In this document: positions 17,653 through 27,550 of the stretch, piece by piece | Numbering within the stretch: the first letter of the stretch is position 1 | Layout of the letters: each line of letters opens with the position of its first letter | NCBI GenBank assembly: GCA_017398425.1 | Contig: JAFQFZ010000064.1 | Span: forward strand, 1 to 64,000 | Length of the DNA: 64,000 nt | Source: Clostridia bacterium | GTDB lineage: Bacteria; Bacillota; Clostridia; Oscillospirales; Acutalibacteraceae | Direction of reading: 5' to 3' | Position numbers and translations under genes: made by a program | Notes under the pieces: model-generated | Databases searched by the model: none | What the model saw: the letters and a program-made list of their open reading frames with translations, nothing else | Told to the model about the DNA's origin: nothing

Positions 17653-18350
17653 GATGTCGCCTCCTTTTTCGCGATCGGGAACAGCCATGCTCCGATCGCC
17701 GCCGCGCCCACCGACGCGAGGATCAGGCCCCATTGCCCGAGACCCGGCACATGGGTGAACACCACCGACAGCGCCACCGCCGTCAGGCACACAAAGAGCG
17801 CCGGGTGCGACTTTTTGACCTCAGGCACGACGATGGCGATGAACATCGCATAAAGCGCGATGTTGAGCGCCGAGGCGATGGACGTGGGCAGGATCGCTCC
17901 TGCGAGCGCGCCGAGTACGGTGCCGCCCACCCAACCGAGATACGGTCCGAACGCCAGTCCCGCAAAGAACCAACCGGTGATCTTGTCCTTTTTCATGGCG
18001 AGAAAATAAATCTCGTCGGTCACACCGTTGGCTAGGATCAGCTTTTTTGCGAGCGGCAACTTAAGCATGCGTTGCGAGAGCGACATGGACATCAGCATAT
18101 ACCGAATGTTCACGACAAACACCGACGCGCCCACCGTGTACCACGGTGTGCCGACCATCATCGCGGTGGCACCTGCCTGCTGACCGGCCGAAGTGAAGTT
18201 GGTCATCGAGATCAGGATGACCACCCACCAGGGAAGTCCGTTTCCGACGGCACCGACCGCAAAGGCGAACGACACGGGAGCATATCCCAGCATGATCGGT
18301 GCACCGTAGCGAAAGCCGTTCCAAAATCGCTGTCTGCGAGACTCTTCCAT
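17649..18350 (-). CDS. azlC: AzlC family branched-chain amino acid permease
   Basis: Integral membrane protein of 233 residues with the AzlC pattern: APIMLGYAPVSFAFAVGA, the NFTSAGQQAG segment and NIRYMLMSMSLS. With AzlD it forms a two-part exporter for branched-chain amino acids or their analogues. It starts at ATG after GGAGGAAAC and is directly coupled to azlD. No AzlB-type regulator is adjacent. Confidence 0.92.
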   Translation of the reverse strand: MEESRRQRFWNGFRYGAPIMLGYAPVSFAFAVGAVGNGLPWWVVILISMTNFTSAGQQAGATAMMVGTPWYTVGASVFVVNIRYMLMSMSLSQRMLKLPLAKKLILANGVTDEIYFLAMKKDKITGWFFAGLAFGPYLGWVGGTVLGALAGAILPTSIASALNIALYAMFIAIVVPEVKKSHPALFVCLTAVALSVVFTHVPGLGQWGLILASVGAAAIGAWLFPIAKKEATS

Positions 18351-18371
18351 GCGAATGTTTCCTCCTGCGGT

Positions 18372-18410
18372 AAAAAGAGGTAAGGACAGGCGTCCTTACC
18401 TCTTTTGTTG
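18372..18410 (-). terminator. Terminator of serC-serA
   Basis: AAGAGGTAAGGAC and GTCCTTACCTCTT form a 13-bp stem. The minus-strand T run follows it, between the serA stop and the azlC start. Confidence 0.8.
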
Positions 18411-18429
18411 CATTTTTTAAGACGATCGA

Positions 18430-19587
18430 TCAGATCTTGCGCACACGAATGACGCCCTCGACCGCCGCGATCTTCTGCAGGCTGTCGTCGGACACGTCGC
18501 CCGTCACATCCATGATGGTGTAGGCATACTCTTTCTTCGAGGCGTTATTCATGCCTTCGATGTTGAGACCCTGCTCCGACACCGCCGCCGAAATGGTGGC
18601 GATGATGCTCGGGATGTTCTTGTGCAGGACGCACACGCGGGTGTCGCCCGTGCGGGGTGCCACCAGCGTCGGATAGTTGACCGAGTGGATGATGTTGCCG
18701 TTTTCGAGATAGTTCTTGATCTCGTCCGCCGCCATCATTGCGCAGTTGTCTTCGCTTTCGGGGGTGGAAGCGCCCAGGTGCGGGATCGCGATCACGTTCT
18801 CCACGCAGAGCATCTCCTCGGTCGGGAAGTCGACAACATAGCACGCCACTTTGCCGCTCTCGAGAGCCGCGAGCATATCCGCACTGTTGACGAGCGCGTC
18901 ACGCGAGAAGTTCAACACACGGACGCCGTCCTTCATCTGCGCGAAGGAAGCCGCGTTGATGGAGCCCTTCGTATCGGGGGTCAGCGGCACGTGCACGGTG
19001 ATGTAATCGCTGTTGGCGAACACTTCTTCCATGGTGTTTGCGTGGATGACGGAGCTCGAAAGACCCCAAGCCGCGTCAACCGACAGGAACGGGTCGTAAC
19101 CCATGACCTTCATGCCGAGCGCTTCGGCGGCATTCGCCACCAAGCGACCGATGGCACCCAGACCGATGACACCCAGCGTCTTGCCGAGGAGTTCGGGACC
19201 GGCGAACGCCGACTTGCCTTTTTCGACGAGCTTGCCGACGGCATCGCCCTCGCCCTTGAGGGTCTTCGCCCAGTCGATCGCCTGCACGACCTTACGGGAC
19301 GAGAGGAACAGACCGGCGAGCACCAGCTCTTTCACCGCGTTGGCGTTGGCACCGGGGGTGTTGAACACCACAATGCCTTCCTCCGCGCACTTGTCGCAGG
19401 GGATGTTGTTGGTGCCGGCACCGGCACGCGCGATCGCGAGCAGGGACGCGGGCATCTCCATGTCGTGCATCGAAGCCGAACGCACCAGGATGCCTTCCGG
19501 ATTCTCCACCGCATCGCCGACCGTGTAGTTCGCGCCGAGGCGATCAGTGCCGCAAGCGGCGATCTTATTCAAAGTCAAAATATTCAT
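18430..19587 (-). CDS. serA: D-3-phosphoglycerate dehydrogenase
   Basis: First enzyme of serine synthesis, oxidising 3-phosphoglycerate with NAD. Motifs include the substrate Arg region in VRSAS, AGAGTNNI, the Rossmann loop LGVIGLGAIGRLVANAA, HVPLT and the catalytic HLGASTPESEDN. A C-terminal ACT domain (about residues 320-385) suggests serine feedback. The start at the second ATG, 19587, gives 9 bases to AGGAGG; the first ATG at 19593 would be too close. It lies 26 bases after serC in the same operon. Confidence 0.93.
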   Translation of the reverse strand: MNILTLNKIAACGTDRLGANYTVGDAVENPEGILVRSASMHDMEMPASLLAIARAGAGTNNIPCDKCAEEGIVVFNTPGANANAVKELVLAGLFLSSRKVVQAIDWAKTLKGEGDAVGKLVEKGKSAFAGPELLGKTLGVIGLGAIGRLVANAAEALGMKVMGYDPFLSVDAAWGLSSSVIHANTMEEVFANSDYITVHVPLTPDTKGSINAASFAQMKDGVRVLNFSRDALVNSADMLAALESGKVACYVVDFPTEEMLCVENVIAIPHLGASTPESEDNCAMMAADEIKNYLENGNIIHSVNYPTLVAPRTGDTRVCVLHKNIPSIIATISAAVSEQGLNIEGMNNASKKEYAYTIMDVTGDVSDDSLQKIAAVEGVIRVRKI

Positions 19588-19613
19588 AACCATTGTCCTC
19601 CTAATACGGAAAC

Positions 19614-20699
19614 TCAGCCGTTGTTGGCCTCAAACTCTTTCATGAAGGCCACGAGTTTCTCCACGCCTTCGATGGGCATGGCGTTGTAGATAGAAGCGCG
19701 CATGCCGCCGACCGAGCGGTGACCCTTCAGGTTCACAAAGCCCGCCGCCGTCGCTTCTTTGACGAACTTCGCATCGAGCTCTTCGTTGCCGGTGACGAAC
19801 GGCACGTTCATCAGCGAGCGGTCCTCGGGAACGACCGTGCCCTTGAACATCTTGGAATTGTCGAGGAAGTTGTAGAGGAGGTCCGCCTTCGCCTTGTTGC
19901 GCGCGTACATTTTCTCCAGACCGCCGATCTCGTTCTTGACCCACTCGAGCACGAGCTTCGCCATGTAGATGGTGTAGCAGGGCGGGGTGTTGAACATCGA
20001 GCCGTTTTCGGCATGGATCTGATAGTTGAACATCGTCGGGGTGATGTCCATCGCGTTGCCGATGAGGTCCTCACGGATGATGACGATGGTCAGACCGGCA
20101 GGCGCCATGTTCTTCTGCGCACCGGCATACAGCATACCGAACTTCGACACGTCGATCGGCTCGGACAGAATGCACGAGCTGATGTCCGCCACGAGCGGCA
20201 CATCACCGGTGTCGGGGAGCTCATGATACACCGTGCCGTAGATGGTGTTGTTCATGCAGATGTGGAAATAGTCCGCATCTTTGGTGAAGGTGGACGGATC
20301 GAGCTTCGGGATGTAGGAGAACGTCTTGTCCTTCGAGGACGCCACGATGTTCGCCTCGCCGTAGCGAGCCGCTTCCTTCTGCGCCTTGGTCGCCCATTGG
20401 CCGGTGAGGACGTAGTCCGCCTTGCCGCTGCCGGTCATCAGGTTCATCGGAACCATGGCGAACTGCGAAGAGGCACCGCCCTGCAGGAACAGGACTTTGT
20501 AGTTATCGGGAATGTTCATCACTTCACGCAGAAGCGCTTCGCACTCGTCGATGATGCCTTGATACACCTTCGAACGGTGGGACATCTCCATAACGGATTG
20601 ACCGCTGCCCTCATAGTCCAGCATTTCGGCCGCCGCTTTCGCGAGCACGCTCTCGGGAAGCACGGACGGACCGGCGGAAAAATTGTACACTCTTGCCAT
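19614..20699 (-). CDS. serC: Phosphoserine aminotransferase
   Basis: PLP-dependent aminotransferase making O-phosphoserine in the serine pathway. It begins RVYNFSAGPSVLPESVL, the SerC hallmark, and contains FLQGGASSQFAMVP, the PLP lysine region MLYAGAQKNMAPAGLT and C-terminal GHRSVGGMRASIYNAMP. The start at 20699 follows GGAGG by 8 bases. At 361 residues it has the normal length. It is the first gene of the serC-serA unit; the phosphatase serB is not nearby. Confidence 0.96.
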   Translation of the reverse strand: MARVYNFSAGPSVLPESVLAKAAAEMLDYEGSGQSVMEMSHRSKVYQGIIDECEALLREVMNIPDNYKVLFLQGGASSQFAMVPMNLMTGSGKADYVLTGQWATKAQKEAARYGEANIVASSKDKTFSYIPKLDPSTFTKDADYFHICMNNTIYGTVYHELPDTGDVPLVADISSCILSEPIDVSKFGMLYAGAQKNMAPAGLTIVIIREDLIGNAMDITPTMFNYQIHAENGSMFNTPPCYTIYMAKLVLEWVKNEIGGLEKMYARNKAKADLLYNFLDNSKMFKGTVVPEDRSLMNVPFVTGNEELDAKFVKEATAAGFVNLKGHRSVGGMRASIYNAMPIEGVEKLVAFMKEFEANNG

Positions 20700-20835
20700 T
20701 GTCATTTCCTCCAAACTGTAAATCCACACACCGCTTTTTGGAGTGTGAAAAAAATAACTATTCCTATAATACGCTTATCGTAGAAATTTGTCAATCGCTC
20801 CACACCATATTTTTGAAAAAGATTTTACTGCAATA

Positions 20836-21057
20836 TTACGACAACGTGCCGCTGTCGGTTTTCTTTTTCAGCGGCGCGATCGAGCCGTCGGGCGACTGCA
20901 CGCGAAGTCCCTCCAGCTGACTGCGAAGCGACTCGCGGTACGCCGCGATGTATTCCGCACGCAACGCCGCGCGCTCCTTCTCCTCCTCGGCGGTCAGTCC
21001 CTCGGTTTTCGCCTTGCGCGCGAGTTCATTGATGCGATCCAATTTTTGTTGTTCCAT
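20836..21057 (-). CDS. DUF896 (YnzC-like) small protein
   Basis: A 73-residue protein with the DUF896 pattern: KLDRINELARKAKTEGL, then TAEEEKERAALRAEYI and the helix ending RSQLEGLRV. Members are short helical hairpins; Bacillus YnzC is SOS-associated, but the function is unknown. It starts at ATG after GGGGAG. It is probably monocistronic. Confidence 0.85.
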   Translation of the reverse strand: MEQQKLDRINELARKAKTEGLTAEEEKERAALRAEYIAAYRESLRSQLEGLRVQSPDGSIAPLKKKTDSGTLS

Positions 21058-21227
21058 GGTCTTCTCCCCTCTCGTTTTCGGGTTTTTGTCCAGTATAGCA
21101 CACCGCGGTCGTCCCGACCAGTACAAAGATACGTTTTTCACCTTTTCCACAGTTTTTTCACGCAACCGTCGCGCTTTACCGTGTTTTTCACTAATAAAGT
21201 GCGCGGTTTCTCGGTCATTTTGTACCG

Positions 21228-21256
21228 TTTCCTTTTCAAGCAAAGTGTGGTATCAT
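21228..21256 (+). promoter_or_regulatory. Promoter for the first CotH gene
   Basis: TTTCCT (21228-21233), 17-base spacer, TATCAT (21251-21256), 43 bases before the start codon. Confidence 0.55.
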
Positions 21257-21298
21257 AAAAGTGCGGTCGATTGGGGCACCGCTGAAGGAGGTATTCTT

Positions 21299-24169
21299 AT
21301 GAGACGTATATGTTCGATATTTCTGGCGATAGCGCTTCTGTGTACGGCGCTTCCGCTGAACGCGCTGGCTTTTGATTCGTATGAGATTTACAGCGGTCGG
21401 GACGGTTGCCGACTGCTCGAATTTTCGGTTTCGCAATCGCTCAATCCGTGGCTGATGTGGGACGTGGAATTTGACACGTTCTGCGACGGTCGCGTCCTGG
21501 AGACGAATGCGGATCATCCGCATCTTCTCGGACGCACCGTCGTGCCGACGTTCACCTACGAGGGCACGGCGCTCACGTTCAACGGCACGGCACTCGAGTC
21601 GGGTGTCACGGAGGTGGTGCTGAAAGCCGAAAACGAGCTGGTCGTCTATGACGGCGATCAGCGCGCGGAATATCAGGTGACCGTCACCGAAGAGACCAAC
21701 GGAATTCCCGTGGTGCTCATCGACACCGACGGCGCTCCCATCCCCGATAAGGTCGATTACGTCGACACCGCGATCACCGTTCTCGGTGCAGACGTATACG
21801 GCGGTGAGGACATCTACGCGGCGACCGGCGGCATCAAGCTGCGCGGCAACTCGACGATGGGTTACGACAAGAAGCCGTATCGCATCAAATTCGACAGCAA
21901 ACAAAACGTCTTCGGACTCGGAAAGGCAAAGAGCTGGGTGCTTCTGGCAAACTTCCTCGACCCCGCTTCCATGCGCAACGATGTGGCGTATGCGTTTGCC
22001 ACACGGTTGAGCGCACTGACCGCCGAAACGACCGGCTATTCCGTGTACGTACCGCGCACGCGCCCTGTGGAAGTGTATCTCAACGGTGAATACAAGGGAC
22101 TGTACGACATGGGCGACCACGTGCAGGTCGACGGCACGCGCATCGACATTGACGACAGCGGCGACGAATTCGACGACAACGACGTCCAGCTGTTCCCCGA
22201 GGGTGACGTCGGCTACTATCTGGAGATCGAAGATCCCTCGCGCGTCATCCCGGAGTGGTACAAGGAAAACGCCTACTACATCACCATCAAAAACAGCGGC
22301 GGTACCGGCACGGGTACGCTGTACACCGGCAACAAAAACCCGGACGGCACTTTGGAGACGGCCGGCACGGGCAAGCTGGACACGCTGTACGTGCAGATCA
22401 AAACCCCCGAGATCCCCTCGGAGGAACAGATCGCGTACATCACCGACTACCTGCAGACGGTCAACGACCTCATCCTCGCCGAGGACGAGCGTGTGTTCGA
22501 CTACATCGACATGGACGGCTTCATCGACTGGTATCTCGTCAACGAACTGTTCAAAAATACCGACTCGGCGTTCCTGTCGAGTGTGAAAATGTTCAAAGAC
22601 AAGAGCGGCAAGCTCTATATGGGCCCCGTGTGGGACTTTGACATCGGCTCGGGTGCGGTGGCGTATAACACCGTCGACAATCCGACGGGATGGCTCACAC
22701 GCAGCAACTCGCGTTGCGGCTGGTATCAGGCGCTGTTCCGCATGGACGGCTTTGTCGAAGCGGTCGAAAAGCGCTGGGCGGATCTTCACGACACCGGTGT
22801 GTTTGACGCGATTTTCGAAGACATCGACGGGCTTACCTCCTATCTGTCCGAATCCGCCGAAGAAGACTACGCTCTGTGGCACGACAACTACGTCAACGCC
22901 GTCAACAACACCGGCTGGCTGACCGTTTCCGAGCATCAGCTGACAAGCAACTATTGGCTCGAGCAGGTGCAGTATTTCCGTGCCTACATGAAAGCGCGCA
23001 TCTCTTGGATGGATGAGCAGTTCGGCTACGCCGAGGCCGTCAGCAGTCCTTACGTGAATATGCTGTCATCGGCGATCACCTGCACCTCTTCCTCCCGCAC
23101 CTACACCGTCAACCAAACCTACAACGTCAAGCAATTCCCCTACTTCTTCCTGACCGTCACCTCGCAAGGTGCGTTTGACATCGTCTTCAACTTTGACATC
23201 GGCTCGGCCTCGCTGTCGGGCGATTACAAGAGCCCCGACGGAAATCATCCCTTTGTGGGTACCAACGGCGAAGCCATCGCCGCCGGCACCTACCAAAGCG
23301 TGCAACTGAATGTGGCGGGATTCGTTCCCTATTCGAGCAACCCCGACGCGACCACCATCACCCTCGAGAGCATCACCGTCAAAGCGAACGGTTCGCGCCG
23401 CAACGTCAAGGTCAGCGAGCTGTACGCCGCATTCGAAAAACAAACGGATGTCAGCGGTGATGCCACCGCCGCGATCCGCGGCGAGGTGTTCATTGCCGGT
23501 ATCCCCGAATACAACAGCACCGTTACGGCGGACACCATGGCGATCGTGCCCTACGGCGCGGGCGTGTCCTATCAATGGTACGCCGACGGCGAGGCGATCG
23601 ACGGTGCCACGTCTGCGAACTTCACGCCCGACGCGTCCTACATCGGCAAAATGCTGACCGTTACGGTCTCGGGACTGGGCGGTTACAGCGGTTCGGTGAC
23701 AAGCGAACCCGTCGAGTTCCGCCGTGACACCTACACCTATCGAACCACGCAGATCCCCGAGCTGCTTTCGAAATCGCACGATACGTTGACGATCGCGGAG
23801 CGCGTCGGCTACGAGATCAGCGTGGACGGCATGAATTGGCAAACGTCGGGCACGTTCACGGGACTCTCCCCCAACACGTTGTATCGCGTATACTACCGTC
23901 ACGGCGTGACCGCGCAGCAAACCGCCGGAGCGGCGGGCACACCGCTGCACGTCATCACGGACGTCGATCCGAATCCGCCTGTCGGTTTGGCGGGCGATGC
24001 CGATCTTGACGGCACGCTGAGCACCACCGACGCGAAGCTGATCCTGCGCCACGGACTCGGCCAGATCACCCTCAGCGGTATGGCACTCCGTTCTGCCGAT
24101 TTTGACGGCGACGGCTACGCCAACACCACCGACGCTCGCGCCTTGCTCAAGGCGATCGTCAACAGCTGA
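21299..24169 (+). CDS. Secreted CotH kinase family protein with C-terminal dockerin
   Basis: Extracellular protein of 956 residues. A signal peptide (about 1-22) is followed by the CotH kinase-like domain (roughly 150-600) with GIKLRGNSTMGYDKKPYRIK, LNGEYKGLYDMGDHVQ, WYLVNELFKN and the catalytic-type MGPVWDFDIGSG. Next comes a beta-rich region with an Ig-like repeat (VSYQWYADG) and an Fn3-like module. The last 60 residues form a type I dockerin with two calcium loops, DADLDG and DFDGDG. In other systems CotH proteins phosphorylate proteins; the dockerin suggests attachment to a cohesin scaffold. The start follows GGAGG. A longer paralogue follows. Confidence 0.9.
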   Translation: MRRICSIFLAIALLCTALPLNALAFDSYEIYSGRDGCRLLEFSVSQSLNPWLMWDVEFDTFCDGRVLETNADHPHLLGRTVVPTFTYEGTALTFNGTALESGVTEVVLKAENELVVYDGDQRAEYQVTVTEETNGIPVVLIDTDGAPIPDKVDYVDTAITVLGADVYGGEDIYAATGGIKLRGNSTMGYDKKPYRIKFDSKQNVFGLGKAKSWVLLANFLDPASMRNDVAYAFATRLSALTAETTGYSVYVPRTRPVEVYLNGEYKGLYDMGDHVQVDGTRIDIDDSGDEFDDNDVQLFPEGDVGYYLEIEDPSRVIPEWYKENAYYITIKNSGGTGTGTLYTGNKNPDGTLETAGTGKLDTLYVQIKTPEIPSEEQIAYITDYLQTVNDLILAEDERVFDYIDMDGFIDWYLVNELFKNTDSAFLSSVKMFKDKSGKLYMGPVWDFDIGSGAVAYNTVDNPTGWLTRSNSRCGWYQALFRMDGFVEAVEKRWADLHDTGVFDAIFEDIDGLTSYLSESAEEDYALWHDNYVNAVNNTGWLTVSEHQLTSNYWLEQVQYFRAYMKARISWMDEQFGYAEAVSSPYVNMLSSAITCTSSSRTYTVNQTYNVKQFPYFFLTVTSQGAFDIVFNFDIGSASLSGDYKSPDGNHPFVGTNGEAIAAGTYQSVQLNVAGFVPYSSNPDATTITLESITVKANGSRRNVKVSELYAAFEKQTDVSGDATAAIRGEVFIAGIPEYNSTVTADTMAIVPYGAGVSYQWYADGEAIDGATSANFTPDASYIGKMLTVTVSGLGGYSGSVTSEPVEFRRDTYTYRTTQIPELLSKSHDTLTIAERVGYEISVDGMNWQTSGTFTGLSPNTLYRVYYRHGVTAQQTAGAAGTPLHVITDVDPNPPVGLAGDADLDGTLSTTDAKLILRHGLGQITLSGMALRSADFDGDGYANTTDARALLKAIVNS

Positions 24170-24176
24170 ACACACG

Positions 24177-24212
24177 AACGGACGGTTGCGATGCAGCCGT
24201 CCGTTTTCTTTT
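24177..24212 (+). terminator. Terminator after the first CotH gene
   Basis: AACGGACGGTTGC and GCAGCCGTCCGTT form a stem of 13 positions with one weak pair, followed by TTCTTTT. Confidence 0.8.
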
Positions 24213-24221
24213 AAAAAAATA

Positions 24222-24250
24222 TTTACAAATATAATTATATATGCTATAAT
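24222..24250 (+). promoter_or_regulatory. Promoter for the second CotH gene
   Basis: TTTACA (24222-24227), 17-base very AT-rich spacer, TATAAT (24245-24250). The paralogue therefore has its own promoter. Confidence 0.75.
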
Positions 24251-24327
24251 ACATCAGAATAGGCAAATATATGCAGTTTTGCCGAAGAAAAAACGGATTC
24301 CCGGTTCAAATCAAAGGAGGATCTCGC

Positions 24328-27300
24328 ATGAAAAAGTTCTTATCCCTCATGTTGGCGCTCCTGATGCTGTGCACGGCTGTTCCGACGAGCGTCTTCGCTC
24401 TGAACAACTACGTCGTGTTTGACGGCATCGACGGTTGCCGACTGACCGCGTTGTCCATTCTGGACGCGGACAACCCCTGGCTGCTTTATGACATCCCGAT
24501 GACGGTGTCGAACAACGGCCGTGTGTATACGACTTCCAAAGATCACCCCAACCTCATCAGCACCACGGCGAAGCTCCACGTGGAATATGAGGGCGCGAAG
24601 GTGACCTTTAACGGCACGGACATCACCGACGGCGCCGCTGTCAAGCTGGAAGCTCAAAACGAGCTTGTGGTCTATGACAACGACAAAAACTATGCCGAAT
24701 ACGTGGTGATCATCACCGAAGTGACCAACGGTCTGCCGGTGGTGCTGGTGGACACCGTAAACTACAGCTCCACCGATCCCTCGAGCCCGTTGTACAACGA
24801 AAAGAACCCCTACAACCCCGAAAACCCCATCAACACGAAGCTCGAGTACTGCAACTCGCATCTGTCGTTGCTGGGCGGTGACATCTACGACGCGGGCGAC
24901 ATCTACGACCTCTACTGCGGCATCAAGCTCCGCGGCAACTCGACGATGAGCTACGCGAAGAAGCCCTACCGTCTGAAGTTCAACGAGAAACCCGACGTGC
25001 TGGGTATGGGCAAGGCGAAGAGCTGGGTGCTTCTGGCGGACTACCTGGATCCGACGGGTCTGCGCAACGGCGTAGCCTACAAACTCGCAGACCGCGTGTA
25101 CACCCACTCCGAAGAGACGACCGGTCATTACAAAGTCTTCTCCCCCCGCATGAAGTACGTCGAGCTGTACATCGACGGCGATTTCAAGGGCCTGTACGAG
25201 ATGGGCGACCATATGCAGGCGAACAAGTACCGCGTGAACATCAACGAGCTCGGCGACGAGGACAACGCCTCCGACTTTGACGGTTCGGAGATCGGCTATT
25301 TCATCGAGTTCGAGGTTATGTCCCGCGTGCTCGACGAAGGCGAAGACGATTTCGGCGATTGGTCGGCGTTCTCCTACATCGTGGACGTTGACGGTACGCA
25401 GGATATCGAACAAAAGCACATCGATCGCTACAGCGGTTCCAAGAAAAACAAACTGAACGCCGCCGACCTCGGCAAAGAGGCGCTCTTCTTCCAGTACAAG
25501 CTCCCCGAGGAGCCGACAGAAGCGCACAGAGAGTACATCACCGACTACATGCAGACCATCAATGATCTCACGCTCGACGAGGATGCTTCGAACGACGCGC
25601 AGATCTGGGAAATGCTCGATATGGATTCCGTTGTCAACTGGTATCTGATCAACGAGCTGTTCAAGAACGCCGACTCGCAGATGCAGTCCAGTGTCTACTT
25701 CTACAAAGACGGCACGCTGGACGGCGACGGTGAAGTCAAAGAGAATCCCGACACGAAGCTGCACATGGCTCCCGTTTGGGACTTTGACCTCGGTGCCGGC
25801 GGCGTTTCCTACGGTGCGATGAACGATCCCACTGAATGGCGTACCCGCAACGACGAGTACTGCGGTTGGTTCCGTGAGTTCTTCGAGATGCCCGAATTCA
25901 ACGCCGCTGTGGAAGCGCGTTGGGCGGAGCTCCATGAGGAAGGCATCCTGGATGCGATCACCACCGACATCGACGCCTTCAAGGATCTCGTCGGCGAAGC
26001 CGCTCTCGAGAACTTCGAGATGTGGCACGACACGTACCTCGACGAGATCGACGGCTCTTGGATGACCGTTCCCGAAGTGTCCAAGCTCGGCGATTGGGAC
26101 GCTTCGACCGAATATCTGAGAAGCTGGCTCACCGAACGCATCAAGTGGATGGACGGCGGCTTCGGCTACAACGGTGCGACCAACTCCACCGTGTCCTCCA
26201 CCACCGTCAAGAAGACGAGCAAGTTGTTCGAGAACGAGGTCGTCAACGGTTCTGCCGGTGCCACCGTTACGCTGAATATCGACCGCGATATTCCCGTGGA
26301 CGAGCTCGCCATGGAGCTGGATATAACCTCCACCTGCCGCTTTGACCTCGGCTTTGACATGGACGTCACCATGGTCGACGGTAACACGTACAGCCACACG
26401 GCGAACCTGTGCGGCGACTGGAGCAACAACAGCGTTATCAAAGATAAGATTTCGAACAAGAAAGTGGTTGCCGGCACGTACAACGACATGATTTGTACGC
26501 TCAACGGTTGCATCTCGTGGAACTTCTACCAATCGAACGCACCCAGCGATTTCAACACCAATCCCGCCGCATACATCAAGACGGTTCATCTGAACAGCGT
26601 GAAGATTACGTTTGCCAGCGACGCCACCACGTCCGATAAAGTCACCTTCTCGACCACAATGTTCAATCAGGCAGTGGATGCGGTGTCCAAAGTCACCGCT
26701 ACGAAGTCGGTCAAAACGATCAGCGGCAAGCCGATCATCGCGGGCGTTCCCGCTGTGGGCAACACACTGACCGCGCTGAACACGCAGATCAAGCCCTCCG
26801 CGCAGAGTGATAACGCGCTGTGGCTGAAGAACGTCTGGTACGTGAACGGCACGCAAGTGGCGGTCGGCCCGACCTACACCGTGAAGTCCTCCGACCTCGG
26901 CAAGGAGATCACCGTCAAGTCGACCGGTATCTTCAAGCTCACCGGAACCAGCTCGACAAGTGACGCCGTGACGGTGACGCTGAGCACGCAAAACGCGGCA
27001 GCGGCCCCCGCGGCTCCCGTGAGCACCGGCGCGACCCGCACCTCCATCACCCTCACGAACGTGGCGGGTCAAGAGTATTCGATCAACGGTAAAGATTGGT
27101 TCAGCACCACCGCCTCCACCTACAAGTTCACCGACCTGACCGCAGGTCAATGCTATCAGATCGTCACCCGCGTGAAGGCCACTTCGACGACACCCGCCGG
27201 TGAGATCAGCGATCCGCTGGTGATCATCACCTCGGCGAACGCGCAGGATTATCAGCGCGGCGACGTCGATGCAGACGGCACGCTCAAGACCGCCGACGCG

Positions 27301-27441
27301 GTTCTCTCGCTGATGCACGCGCTCGACTTCATCGAGCTCAAGAGAGACGAGATCGTGAACGCCGCCGACTTCAACGCCGACGGTGCAGTCACCACCTCCG
27401 ATGCGCGCTACATCCTCCGCGCGATCGTCGGTCTGGACTGA
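24328..27441 (+). CDS. Secreted CotH kinase family protein with C-terminal dockerin (paralogue)
   Basis: Extracellular protein of 1037 residues, built like its neighbour: signal peptide (KKFLSLMLALLMLCTA), CotH domain with GIKLRGNSTMSYAKKPYRLK, YIDGDFKGLYEMGDHMQ, WYLINELFKN and MAPVWDFDLGAG, then a lectin-like or beta-sandwich region, an Ig-like part, an Fn3-like part and a dockerin (loops DVDADG and DFNADG). Insertions between the kinase motifs make it longer. The clear similarity indicates tandem duplication with divergence. The ATG at 24328 follows AAAGGAGG. Confidence 0.9.
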   Translation: MKKFLSLMLALLMLCTAVPTSVFALNNYVVFDGIDGCRLTALSILDADNPWLLYDIPMTVSNNGRVYTTSKDHPNLISTTAKLHVEYEGAKVTFNGTDITDGAAVKLEAQNELVVYDNDKNYAEYVVIITEVTNGLPVVLVDTVNYSSTDPSSPLYNEKNPYNPENPINTKLEYCNSHLSLLGGDIYDAGDIYDLYCGIKLRGNSTMSYAKKPYRLKFNEKPDVLGMGKAKSWVLLADYLDPTGLRNGVAYKLADRVYTHSEETTGHYKVFSPRMKYVELYIDGDFKGLYEMGDHMQANKYRVNINELGDEDNASDFDGSEIGYFIEFEVMSRVLDEGEDDFGDWSAFSYIVDVDGTQDIEQKHIDRYSGSKKNKLNAADLGKEALFFQYKLPEEPTEAHREYITDYMQTINDLTLDEDASNDAQIWEMLDMDSVVNWYLINELFKNADSQMQSSVYFYKDGTLDGDGEVKENPDTKLHMAPVWDFDLGAGGVSYGAMNDPTEWRTRNDEYCGWFREFFEMPEFNAAVEARWAELHEEGILDAITTDIDAFKDLVGEAALENFEMWHDTYLDEIDGSWMTVPEVSKLGDWDASTEYLRSWLTERIKWMDGGFGYNGATNSTVSSTTVKKTSKLFENEVVNGSAGATVTLNIDRDIPVDELAMELDITSTCRFDLGFDMDVTMVDGNTYSHTANLCGDWSNNSVIKDKISNKKVVAGTYNDMICTLNGCISWNFYQSNAPSDFNTNPAAYIKTVHLNSVKITFASDATTSDKVTFSTTMFNQAVDAVSKVTATKSVKTISGKPIIAGVPAVGNTLTALNTQIKPSAQSDNALWLKNVWYVNGTQVAVGPTYTVKSSDLGKEITVKSTGIFKLTGTSSTSDAVTVTLSTQNAAAAPAAPVSTGATRTSITLTNVAGQEYSINGKDWFSTTASTYKFTDLTAGQCYQIVTRVKATSTTPAGEISDPLVIITSANAQDYQRGDVDADGTLKTADAVLSLMHALDFIELKRDEIVNAADFNADGAVTTSDARYILRAIVGLD

Positions 27442-27458
27442 TTCCTTATAAGCAAAAC

Positions 27459-27493
27459 AAAAGCCGAGGTGCAAAATGCACCTCGGCTTTTCA
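27459..27493 (+). terminator. Terminator after the second CotH gene
   Basis: AAAAGCCGAGGTGCA and TGCACCTCGGCTTTT form a near-perfect 15-bp stem ending in T residues. Confidence 0.88.
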
Positions 27494-27550
27494 TTCTGTC
27501 GGCGAAGCCGACTCTTTTGTTATTCATTCTCGGCGCGGATCTTACAAAAA

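Noticed and set aside
24302..24311. GGTTCAAATC, which looks like a tRNA T-arm
   Set aside because: No acceptor stem, D-arm or anticodon arm can be formed around it; it sits in the leader just before a CotH gene's RBS.
24340..27474. Very long open frame (1044 codons) antisense to the second CotH gene
   Set aside because: It is a codon-usage shadow of a GC-rich gene; its translation has biased, low-complexity content and the plus-strand frame has signal peptide, motifs and dockerin.
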